Shown in pieces: positions 18,562 to 26,765 of a stretch of DNA of 64,000 nt (within the stretch, counting starts at the first letter, position 1; each line of letters begins with the position of its first letter). The notes beneath the pieces are model-generated. The model worked only from the letters and a program-made list of their open reading frames with translations. It had not been told where the DNA came from and did not search any database. The stretch is from contig NZ_JAAALO010000011.1 of the NCBI RefSeq assembly GCF_009908295.1, positions 1 to 64,000 of the forward strand. Reading direction: 5' to 3'. This DNA is from Micromonospora rubida. GTDB taxonomy: Bacteria > Actinomycetota > Actinomycetes > Mycobacteriales > Micromonosporaceae. The position numbers and the translations under genes are program-made.

Positions 18562-18645
18562 TGTCCGAGGGGGGACTTGAACCCCCACGCCCTTTACGGG
18601 CACTAGCACCTCAAGCTAGCGCGTCTGCCATTCCGCCACCCGGAC
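18562..18645 (-). tRNA. tRNA-Leu (anticodon GAG)
   Basis: The 84-nt minus-strand gene folds as a class II tRNA. The acceptor stem GTCCGGG pairs with CTCGGAC (one G-T), followed by discriminator A. The anticodon stem CTAGC/GCTAG surrounds loop TTGAGGT with anticodon GAG, there is a long variable arm, and a T-arm with TTCAAGT. CCA is not encoded. Its 3' end faces the recombinase gene. Confidence 0.95.
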
Positions 18646-18868
18646 CTACTCGTTCAGCCTACCCTGTCGGCCTGGGCGGCTTCGCCACCCGTTCACCGAC
18701 CCGGAGGGCCGCACGGGGCATTACTGTACACGGCGGCGGTGGATCATGCACATCACCTTCCCACCGGCCCGTTTGCGCAGCTCAGGGGGCTGAAAGAACC
18801 GACTGGGGTAGGCCGACTCGATCATGGCCGGCAGGGCGGGTGGCGTCGAACCCCCCTCTCCGGGCAGC

Positions 18869-21676
18869 ATGACTGACGTGTCACAGCCCTCTCCCTTGGC
18901 CGCCCTCCAGCATCGGACGCTGGCCCAACGCGCCGCCGGCGACATCGCCGGCGCGCGTCGGCTACTGGCCGACGCGCTCGGACCGATCCGGGCCAGCTAC
19001 GGCGAGGACCATCCGGAGGTGCTGCGCTGCGCACACCTCCTGGCCCGCCTGCACCGCGAGGCCGACGACCCTGCCGCCGCGCGGCGCGTACTGGAGGAGT
19101 GCCTCGCGGCCGGCGAGCGCCGATGGCATCCCGCCGACCCGCTGATGCTCGCGCTCTCCCTCGACCTCGCCTCGGTCTCCGAGGAACTGGGCAACCGGCA
19201 CGAGGCCCGCCGCCACTACTCGCGCATCGCCAGCGCCGGGCCCGCCGTGCTCGGCGCGGACCATCCGGCGGTACGCGAGGCGCGGCAATACCTCGGCGCC
19301 GCCGCGCCCGGGGCGGCCCCCGTTCCTCAGCCCAACCCCTCCGCCGCCCCGCACCACCCGACGGCCCCCCAGCCCAGTCAGCCGGCCCCCCAGCACGGCC
19401 CGCCCATCCCCCCGCTTGGCCCCCCGAAGCTCGACGGTCAGACCATTTCCCTCGCACCGGTGCCGGTACTACCGCCGCAGAGGCAGGCGCAGGCCGCGCC
19501 CCGCCCGGGTGCCGCGCCGCCCCCGCCTCCGGTGTCCGCCCCGCCCCGGCAGTCGCCAACTCCACCGGCGGTCCCGGTGACGCAGCATCATTTTCCGCCG
19601 CCGCCCGAGATTCCGGTGCCGCCCCAGCAGTTCCCGCCGCCCATCCCACCTCCGCCTCGTGCTCCGGCCCCACCGCCAGCCCGGGCCCAGGCACCGGCGC
19701 CGGCACCGCGTCGTCCCGAGTCGCCCCCTGTACCTGGGACGCAGGGGCACGCGCCCGGGCCCCGGCTTTCCGCTCCCCCGCCCACCACGCCGGCTGGCAT
19801 GCCGACCCAGCAGGCGGGCTCCTCGTGGGCCCCGTCCCAGGTCGCCGCGCCGCAGGCATCCCGACCCCCGGCTCCCCCACCGCCGGCCCCCAGCGCCCAC
19901 CCCGGGCCGCCGCGTCAGGCCCTCCCCCCACCGCCGGCCGCGCCGTATCCGCACACCGGACCGGTCACACCACCCCAGCCGCCGACTCCGCTCGGATCGG
20001 CCTCCCCGGGGGTGCCGCACCCCCCGTCGAGCGGCACCCAGCCCACGTCCGCCCCGCCGCCACCCGCACCGGCCATGCCGCAGGCAGTGCCCGCGCCGCG
20101 CCCACCCGTCGGCCCGCCACCGCAGCCGGCATCGCCGCCAGTCCCGGCGCCGGGTTGGGACAAGCCGACCATTCAGGTACGGCAGATCGACGCGTTGCTG
20201 CGGGAGGAGGCCGCCCGCGCGGCCGGTACGCGGGCCGGGCCGGTCAGCGGCGGCCCGGCGGCTGCGGCGAGCGGTGCTCCGTCAGTGACCGACGCCCCGG
20301 TCAGCGCACCGGCCGCGAGCGGTCCCCCTGCCATCCCGGTCAACAAACCCCCCACGGCCGCACGACCGGCCAGTGGGCCACCCGTGGGCGGCATACCGGG
20401 CAGCGTGCCGCCCCCGGCCGGGCCACCAGTGGGCGTCGCACCGTTTACAACTCCGCCCGTGAGCGGAGCACCGATCAGCGGTACGCCATACAGCGCACCG
20501 CCCGTGAGCGGTACGCCATACAGCGCACCGCCCGTGAGCGGCACGCCATTCAGCGCGCCGCCGGTCAGCGCGCCGCAGTACAACGCACCGCCGATCAGCG
20601 CCACCCCCTCCAGCGCACCGCCATACAGCGCACCGCCAGTAAGCAGCCCGCCGGTCAGTGCCACGCCCTTCAGCGCGCCCCCGGTCAGCGGTCCGCCGGT
20701 GAGCGGGGCACCGGTGCCGCCCTGGGGAATGACGGCGCCGCCATGGAGCAGCGTCGCCCCGCCGCAGCCGCTGGCTTCGGCCGTCGACCCCGACGCGGCC
20801 CCGCACCCACGAGACGGGTCCGACCGTCCCGCCGAGGAGTTGGGCGCGCCGTACGCCGGCGGGGAGCCGGTGACCGGCACCGCGCCCACACCCCCGCCGC
20901 CGCAGTCACCCGACCCGGAGCCGTCGGTGCCGCGGCCCGACGCGTCCGCCGCCGCGCGGCCCCCGGTCCCACCGCCGCCGCCCCCGATCCCCCCGCCTCC
21001 GCTCCCGGTGCCACCGCCTCCGCCTCGGGACCACCGCTCCGACGCGATTGAGCGGGGACCGGCCGTGCTGGACTGGGCGGAGCAGCAGTCGGCCCAGCAC
21101 AGGCCGGCCGAACACGGCCAGGGCCAGGGCCAGGGGCAGACCTGGCACGAGCGGGACGGGTGGCGGGCCGCCGACGACTACCCCTCGCCGCCGGATGCCT
21201 GGCAGACGACGTACCAGGAGGAGAAGCGGACCGGGCGCGGCCGGACGGTGGTCCTGGTCGCGGTGGCGGTGCTGGTGGTCCTGGCCATCGTGGTCGGCGT
21301 CGCGGTGCTGGTGTTCGGCCGCGACAAGGCGGCTCCCCCGGGCGCGGCACCGGCGTCGGCGTCGGCGTCGGCCGGTCCGAAGGTGAGCGGCCCTCCGCCG
21401 GGTGACCTGAAGCTGCGCGACGATAGCAGCACGATCAGCCTCACCTGGACGGATCCGTCCTCCGGCGCGGTCCCGTTCATGGTGGCCGGCGGGCGGGCCG
21501 GGCAGAAGCTGGGCGTGCTGGCCACCGTGGACCCGGGGCAGACCGGCTACACGGTCAACGGCCTCAACTCGCGGGTGGACTACTGCTTCACCGTGCTGGC
21601 GGTCTACTCGACCGACGCCTTCGCCACGTCCGGGCAGGTCTGCACCGAGCGGAAGCCGGCCCCGACGCCGAGCTGA
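18869..21676 (+). CDS. TPR-like, proline-rich single-pass membrane protein with FN3-like end
   Basis: This 935-residue protein has no close family name. Residues 1-145 look like tetratricopeptide helices (LAQRAAGDIAGARRLLADAL, then repeated D-H-P-E/A-V-R patterns). A very long Pro/Ala region (about 150-730) follows, with a tandem ten-residue repeat of the type PPVSGTPYSA near 530-615. One membrane helix lies near 795-820, and a small C-terminal beta domain (about 840-930, GDLKLRDDSSTISLTWTDPS) resembles fibronectin type III. The layout suggests a cytoplasmic TPR, with the C-terminal domain outside. I chose Met at 18869; an in-frame ATG at 18824 adds 15 residues. It heads the envelope module that runs to 29221. 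Confidence 0.72.
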   Translation: MTDVSQPSPLAALQHRTLAQRAAGDIAGARRLLADALGPIRASYGEDHPEVLRCAHLLARLHREADDPAAARRVLEECLAAGERRWHPADPLMLALSLDLASVSEELGNRHEARRHYSRIASAGPAVLGADHPAVREARQYLGAAAPGAAPVPQPNPSAAPHHPTAPQPSQPAPQHGPPIPPLGPPKLDGQTISLAPVPVLPPQRQAQAAPRPGAAPPPPPVSAPPRQSPTPPAVPVTQHHFPPPPEIPVPPQQFPPPIPPPPRAPAPPPARAQAPAPAPRRPESPPVPGTQGHAPGPRLSAPPPTTPAGMPTQQAGSSWAPSQVAAPQASRPPAPPPPAPSAHPGPPRQALPPPPAAPYPHTGPVTPPQPPTPLGSASPGVPHPPSSGTQPTSAPPPPAPAMPQAVPAPRPPVGPPPQPASPPVPAPGWDKPTIQVRQIDALLREEAARAAGTRAGPVSGGPAAAASGAPSVTDAPVSAPAASGPPAIPVNKPPTAARPASGPPVGGIPGSVPPPAGPPVGVAPFTTPPVSGAPISGTPYSAPPVSGTPYSAPPVSGTPFSAPPVSAPQYNAPPISATPSSAPPYSAPPVSSPPVSATPFSAPPVSGPPVSGAPVPPWGMTAPPWSSVAPPQPLASAVDPDAAPHPRDGSDRPAEELGAPYAGGEPVTGTAPTPPPPQSPDPEPSVPRPDASAAARPPVPPPPPPIPPPPLPVPPPPPRDHRSDAIERGPAVLDWAEQQSAQHRPAEHGQGQGQGQTWHERDGWRAADDYPSPPDAWQTTYQEEKRTGRGRTVVLVAVAVLVVLAIVVGVAVLVFGRDKAAPPGAAPASASASAGPKVSGPPPGDLKLRDDSSTISLTWTDPSSGAVPFMVAGGRAGQKLGVLATVDPGQTGYTVNGLNSRVDYCFTVLAVYSTDAFATSGQVCTERKPAPTPS
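20450..20712 (+). repeat. 30-bp in-frame tandem repeats
   Basis: Within the proline-rich gene, a 30-base unit (encoding P-P-V-S-G-T-P-Y-S-A) repeats about eight times, the second and third units nearly identical and later ones diverged. Neighbouring sequence is more uniformly G/C rich. Such arrays vary in copy number by slippage, which would change the length of the linker. Confidence 0.8.
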
Positions 21677-21829
21677 CCGGTCGTCCACACCGCACACGCT
21701 GGGTGTCCACAGCCGGACCGTGCGGGTTCCCCCTGTCTCAGGGTGGCCATATGATGGCACCCGGCTCAGGGGAGGGTCGCCGGTCTCCGGCGCGCCGCCC
21801 GGCATGACGACATGGGGAGGCAGCCGCTT

Positions 21830-24469
21830 GTGGCCACCATCGACGACGCTGTGAGCACCGGGCGGGAGGTCCCCGCTCGTCGTTCCCGCTGGCGTGGTGG
21901 CCTGGTCACCGTCGGCACGGTGGGTGCGCTGCTGGCCGCGATGGGGCTCACCGTCCTCGGGCTGGGCGCCGCCGACAACGCGGTGGCCAACTACGACGCC
22001 AGCAGCTGGCTGTGGAGCGCGGCGCGCAGCGAGATGGCCCGGGTCAACGGCATCACCGCTCGGGTAGACACCCGGGTGGAGATCCCCGATGCCCGTCGGC
22101 ACCCGATGCAGGTCATCCAGACCGACCGGCTGCTGGTCCTGCGTGACCTGAACACGGGACAGGTCAGCTCGCTGGACCTGGCCACCCTCCAGATCACCGC
22201 CACCACCCGGACCACCCCCGGCCTGGGCGTCAACGTCGCGCTGCACAAGGACGCCGCGTTCGTGGTGGACGCCGTGCAGGGCATCGTCCGACAGCTCGAC
22301 CCGCGCTCGCTGGCACCGGTCGGCGAGCCGGTGCGCTATCCACCGGGCATCACCGGCGGGGCGTTCGACGGGGAGGGTCGGCTCTGGATCGCCGTCCCGG
22401 CGGAGGGCACCGTCTCCGCGGTCACGGCGGCGGAGCTGCCGTCCGAGCCGGGCTCGGCCGCGCCGGCCGGTGCCGGCGTCAGCCCGAAGAAGGTCGAGAC
22501 GTACGAGGTCGCCGAGCCCAGCCACGAGCTGGTCGTCTCCACGCTGGACGACGGGGTGGCGGTGCTCGACCGCACGTCGGGCGAGCTGGTGCGGGTGCAG
22601 GGCGGCAAGGTCAGCCGGACGCCGCCGCTGACGATCGCCGGGCCGGGTGCCCTGCCGGCGCGGACCAGCGGGCCGAAGGTGCCGGTGACGGTGTCCGGTG
22701 ACCGGACGGTGCACGTGGTCGGCGCAGGCGGCGAGGAGCGCGCGTTCACCGTGCCGGGCCGGGGCGCCGAACTCAGCCCGGCGGTGGCCTGGGCGGGCCG
22801 CTACTACTGCGCCGACGAGACCACCGGCACCGTGTACTCCTTCGACGCCAACGGGCAGCTCGTCGACACGATCGGCGGCAAGGGCTCGACGGGCCCACTG
22901 GAGCTGGAGGTGCGGGAGAACCGCCTGTTCATCAACGCGCCGGACTCGTCGACGGCCCGGGTGGTCGACGACAAGCACCAGGTCCGCGAGGTCAACAAGT
23001 ACGCCAACGACGTGCTCGGCGGCGACCCGCCGCCGGTGCCCCCGCCGCCGCCCCCGCCGAAGAAGCCGAAGGTGGGCAAGCCGAGCGCGCCGCGCAGCGT
23101 CACCGCGTCGGCCGGCAACGCGCAGGCCCGGGTGAGCTGGCAGCCGGCCGCCGCGAACGGCGCGGAGATCATCCGGTACGTGGTGGAGGGCGACGGCCAG
23201 CGCCGGGAGGTGGGGGCCAACCAGCGGTCGGTGGAGATCACCGGTCTGACCAACGGCGAGACGTACCGGTTCTCGGTGCACGCGGTGAACGCCAAGGGCG
23301 ACGGCCCGGCCCGGGCCAGCAACCCGGTCACCCCGACTGCGGCCGTGCCGGACCCGCCGGCCAGCGTCACGGCCGAGGCCCGGCCGGACGGCACGGTGCT
23401 GGTCAAGTGGCCGGCCGCCAACGGTCAGGGCAACACCATCGCGAAGTACGCGGTGACGGCGGCCTCGGCCGGCGCGAACGCCCCGGTGGGCGAGTCGGCG
23501 AAGACGGAGCTGGTGGTGCCGGCCGGCGAGCTGGAGTACGGCACGCAGTACGCGTTCACCGTCGTCGCGGTCAACGACCGGGGCGCCGGGTCGACGGCGT
23601 CCCCGGTGAGCAACAGCGTGGTGCCGTTCGCGGCGCCCGGCCAGCCGGTTGACCTGCGGGCGTCGACGGTGGCGGACCAGCCGGGCACCGTCGCGGTGCA
23701 GTGGTCCCCGGCGCCGGCCAACGGCCGGCCGGTGACGAGGTACCTGGTGGACGTGGGCGGCCGGGCCAGCGAGGTGACCGACACCCGGGCCACCGTGAAC
23801 GGCCTGGGCGACGGGCAGAACGTCACCGTGAAGGTGAAGGCCGTCAACGAGGCCGGCCCGGGCCCGGAGGCCACCGCCACCGCCCGTACGGTCGCCCAGC
23901 CCCGGATCACCGTCACCGGCTCGTCGGCGACGGCCACGGCGGTCACGGTCACCTTCACCGTGGACGCCGGGGGCGGGAAGGCGAACTGCACGGTCAGCGT
24001 CCCGGGCGAGGCGCCGGTGCAGGCGGGGAACTGCGCCAGCGCGACCGTGTCCGGCCTGACGCCGGGGACGGCGTACACGGCGACGGTGACGGCGAGCAAC
24101 GCCGCCGGCAAGGACACCGTGACGCGGGCCCAGGGCACCGACGCGCTGTACGGGATCGCGACCTGCAACAACGGTCCCGACGGCGATCAGCGGACGTACT
24201 GCGACAAGGAGGTCGACGGCCGCAACGGCAACGAGGTCTTCCGGGTGACCCGGCAGGACAACGACCAGCAGGCCGGCTGGGCCAAGCCGGGCCGGCGGCT
24301 GAAGGCGTACTGCCGCAAGCAGGGCGAGAACGTCGACTCCTGGATCTACAACAATCAGAAGCAGAGCACCTGGTGGGTGCAGGTCGAGTTCGGCGGGAAG
24401 AACTACATCCCGTGGGCCTGGCTCAACCTCGAGGGCGGGGACAACATCAACGTCCTGCCCACCTGCTGA
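21830..24469 (+). CDS. secreted or membrane-anchored propeller-like and fibronectin-III protein
   Basis: The 879-residue product starts at GTG 21830, which follows GGGGAGG with good spacing; an ATG at 21812 has no ribosome site. A signal/anchor helix (about 25-50) precedes an N-terminal region (60-400) with repeated short strands such as LLVLRDLNTGQVSSLDLATL, resembling a beta-propeller. A polyproline hinge and about three FN3 domains (410-690) with LTNGETYRFSVHAVNAKG follow. The C-terminal 110 residues contain four Cys and a compact W-rich region ending NVLPTC, probably a disulfide-bonded domain. FN3-propeller proteins of this kind commonly precede MoxR/DUF58/transglutaminase genes in actinobacteria. 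A binding or scaffold role outside the membrane is inferred. Confidence 0.75.
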   Translation: MATIDDAVSTGREVPARRSRWRGGLVTVGTVGALLAAMGLTVLGLGAADNAVANYDASSWLWSAARSEMARVNGITARVDTRVEIPDARRHPMQVIQTDRLLVLRDLNTGQVSSLDLATLQITATTRTTPGLGVNVALHKDAAFVVDAVQGIVRQLDPRSLAPVGEPVRYPPGITGGAFDGEGRLWIAVPAEGTVSAVTAAELPSEPGSAAPAGAGVSPKKVETYEVAEPSHELVVSTLDDGVAVLDRTSGELVRVQGGKVSRTPPLTIAGPGALPARTSGPKVPVTVSGDRTVHVVGAGGEERAFTVPGRGAELSPAVAWAGRYYCADETTGTVYSFDANGQLVDTIGGKGSTGPLELEVRENRLFINAPDSSTARVVDDKHQVREVNKYANDVLGGDPPPVPPPPPPPKKPKVGKPSAPRSVTASAGNAQARVSWQPAAANGAEIIRYVVEGDGQRREVGANQRSVEITGLTNGETYRFSVHAVNAKGDGPARASNPVTPTAAVPDPPASVTAEARPDGTVLVKWPAANGQGNTIAKYAVTAASAGANAPVGESAKTELVVPAGELEYGTQYAFTVVAVNDRGAGSTASPVSNSVVPFAAPGQPVDLRASTVADQPGTVAVQWSPAPANGRPVTRYLVDVGGRASEVTDTRATVNGLGDGQNVTVKVKAVNEAGPGPEATATARTVAQPRITVTGSSATATAVTVTFTVDAGGGKANCTVSVPGEAPVQAGNCASATVSGLTPGTAYTATVTASNAAGKDTVTRAQGTDALYGIATCNNGPDGDQRTYCDKEVDGRNGNEVFRVTRQDNDQQAGWAKPGRRLKAYCRKQGENVDSWIYNNQKQSTWWVQVEFGGKNYIPWAWLNLEGGDNINVLPTC

Positions 24470-24496
24470 CCGCGCCACCAGGCAAGGAGCACCACC

Positions 24497-25498
24497 GTGA
24501 CCACCAACGAACCGCTCACCCAGCCGGAGGTGCAGGGCTTCGCCGCCCTCGCCGCCCGGCTGGCGGAGAACGTCAACTCGGTGGTGCTGGGCAAGCCGCA
24601 GGTGGTCCGGCTCGCGCTGACGGCGCTGTTCGCGCAGGGGCACGTGCTGCTGGAGGACGTGCCGGGGGTCGGCAAGACCACCCTGGCCCGGGCGATCGCC
24701 GCCACCGTCAAGGGGCGGTGGCGGCGCATCCAGTTCACCCCGGACCTGCTGCCCTCGGACGTGTCCGGGGTGACCATCTTCAACCAGGCCACCCGGGGCT
24801 TCGAGTTCCACCCGGGGCCGGTGTTCGCCAACATCGTCATCGCCGACGAGATCAACCGGGCGTCGCCGAAGACCCAGTCGGCGCTGCTGGAGGTCATGGA
24901 GGAGCGCACGGTCACCGTGGACGGGGTCCGGCACCCGGTGCCGCAGCCGTTCCTGGTGGTGGCGACGCAGAACCCGGTGGAGATGGACGGCACGTACCGG
25001 CTGCCGGAGGCGCAGCTCGACCGGTTCCTGGTGAAGCTCTCCGTCGGCTATCCCGACGAGGCGGTCGAGGTGGAGGTGCTGCGCGGGGCGACGGTCCGCT
25101 CCCCCGAGGCGCTGTCGGCGATCGCCGACACCGACACCGTCGGGGAGATGGTGCAGATGGCCCGGCGGGTGCACATCGCCGAGCCGCTGTACGCGTACGC
25201 GGTCCGGCTGGCCGCCGCGACCCGCAGCCACCCGCAGGTGCGGGTGGGGGTGAGCCCCCGGGGGGTGATCGCGCTGACCCGGGCGGCGTGCTCGTACGCG
25301 CTGATCGACGGGCGGGGCTGGATCATGCCGGAGGACCTCAAGGCGTTGGTCGAGCCGGTGTTCGCGCACCGGCTGCTGCTCACCTCGGACGCGCAGGTGC
25401 GCGGGGTGACCCCCGCCGAGGTGCTGCGTCAGGCGGTCGCCTCGGTGCCGGTGCCGCTGCCGTCGGGGCAGGTCGCCCCGGCCCGGGTTCAGGGCTGA
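24497..25498 (+). CDS. MoxR-family AAA+ ATPase
   Basis: This 333-residue ATPase is of the MoxR group, chaperone-like enzymes that act on neighbouring vWA or DUF58 proteins. Walker A (EDVPGVGKTT) lies at 54-62, Walker B (IVIADEINRAS) near 115, sensor 1 (VVATQNPVEM) near 155 and a C-terminal lid domain after 230. The GTG start follows AAGGAG. It lies 27 bases after the FN3 gene and 16 bases before the DUF58 gene, so an operon is likely. Remodelling of the membrane complex encoded by its neighbours is the expected role. Confidence 0.93.
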   Translation: MTTNEPLTQPEVQGFAALAARLAENVNSVVLGKPQVVRLALTALFAQGHVLLEDVPGVGKTTLARAIAATVKGRWRRIQFTPDLLPSDVSGVTIFNQATRGFEFHPGPVFANIVIADEINRASPKTQSALLEVMEERTVTVDGVRHPVPQPFLVVATQNPVEMDGTYRLPEAQLDRFLVKLSVGYPDEAVEVEVLRGATVRSPEALSAIADTDTVGEMVQMARRVHIAEPLYAYAVRLAAATRSHPQVRVGVSPRGVIALTRAACSYALIDGRGWIMPEDLKALVEPVFAHRLLLTSDAQVRGVTPAEVLRQAVASVPVPLPSGQVAPARVQG

Positions 25499-25514
25499 GG
25501 CGGGCCGTACGGAC

Positions 25515-26765
25515 GTGGGGATCACCGCCCGGGGCGCCGGGCTGCTCGTGGCCGCCGTGGCGCTGCTCGTCGCCGGGTTCCGGTTCGCGTACCCGGAGTT
25601 GACGCTGCTCGGCGCGGCGGGGGCCGTCGCGGTGGGGTACGCCCTGCTGGTGGCGCTGTGGCGGCCCCGGCTGGAGGTGACCCGGCACGCCGACCCGGAC
25701 CGGGTGGCCCGGGGCGAGCCGGCGCGGATGGTGCTGACGGTGCGCAACGCCGGGCGGCTGCGGGCGGCGAACCTGCTGGCCGAGGACCGCTGCGGCGAGC
25801 GGACGGTGCCGGTGCCGGTGCTGCGGTTGCGCCCCGGTCGGGACACCACGATCAGCTATGACGTGCCGACCGACCGGCGGGGCGTGGTGCCGGTCGGGCC
25901 GCTGCGGGTGACCCGGCGCGACCCGCTGGGGCTGGTGGCGCTGGCCCGCCCGTACTCGGGCACGGTGCCGGTGTGGGTGCACCCGCGCATCCATCCGCTG
26001 ACGGCGGTGCCGAGGGGGGCGGGGCGCAGCCTGGACGGCCGGGTGGACGGGGTGCCGCACGGGTCGATCACGTTCGACTCGTTGCGGGAGTACGTGGTCG
26101 GCGACGAGTTGCGCCGGGTGCACTGGCGCACCAGCGCCCGGGTGGGTGAGCTGATGGTGCGGGAGAACGTGGACACCAGCCTGCCCCGGATCGTGGTGCT
26201 GCTGGACGACCGGGCCGCCGCCCACCCCGACCCGGAGTCGTTCGAGTCGGCCTGCGAGGCGGCGGCGTCGGTGGTCGCGGCGGCGCTGCGCGCCGACCTG
26301 CCGGTGACGCTGCTGCTGGTGGCCCCGGAGCAGCCCACCGACGACGGGCAGCCGGCGTCGGCCGGGGACCGGTGGTCCTCCCGGCTGGTGGGCCGGCTGC
26401 GGGCCCGTACCGCCGCGCCGCCGGCCGCCACGGTGCCGAGCCGGGCGGCCGAGGCCGCGCCCCCACCGCTGGACCGGCTCGCCGCGGTCCGGCTGGACCC
26501 GGGGGACGCCGGTGCGGCGCTGCGCGCGGCGACGGCCCGGCTGCGTCAGCAGCGCCTCGGCGACACGCTGGTCTTCCTCACCGGGCCGGGCGGCCGGGGC
26601 GACCTGGGGCACCTCGGCGTGCTGCGCGGGGCGTACCCGTCGGTGGTGGTGGGGGTGTTCGGGGCGGCGGAGCCGACGCCGGCCGGCGCGACCGGGATGG
26701 TGGTCGTCGACGCGGTCGACGGGGCCGCGTTCGCGGCCGAGTGGGACGGGGTCCGCCGGTGGTGA
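25515..26765 (+). CDS. DUF58 domain protein
   Basis: This 416-residue protein has two hydrophobic segments at the N-terminus (about 8-48). A cytoplasmic region with the DUF58 signature (DSLREYVVGDELRRVHWRTS, about 187-206) and a vWA-like C-terminal half (IVVLLDDRAA and following) comes next. DUF58 proteins pair with MoxR ATPases and often with transglutaminase-like membrane proteins. A low-complexity insert near 290-315 is Pro/Ala rich. Its stop overlaps the next start by four bases (GTGA). Confidence 0.9.
   Translation: MGITARGAGLLVAAVALLVAGFRFAYPELTLLGAAGAVAVGYALLVALWRPRLEVTRHADPDRVARGEPARMVLTVRNAGRLRAANLLAEDRCGERTVPVPVLRLRPGRDTTISYDVPTDRRGVVPVGPLRVTRRDPLGLVALARPYSGTVPVWVHPRIHPLTAVPRGAGRSLDGRVDGVPHGSITFDSLREYVVGDELRRVHWRTSARVGELMVRENVDTSLPRIVVLLDDRAAAHPDPESFESACEAAASVVAAALRADLPVTLLLVAPEQPTDDGQPASAGDRWSSRLVGRLRARTAAPPAATVPSRAAEAAPPPLDRLAAVRLDPGDAGAALRAATARLRQQRLGDTLVFLTGPGGRGDLGHLGVLRGAYPSVVVGVFGAAEPTPAGATGMVVVDAVDGAAFAAEWDGVRRW

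Noticed and set aside
20906-25849. A 1647-codon open frame on the minus strand
   Set aside because: It is antisense to the proline-rich, FN3, MoxR and DUF58 genes, which have clear domains. Its own product is a low-complexity Arg/Pro/His sequence, as expected from G/C third-position bias.
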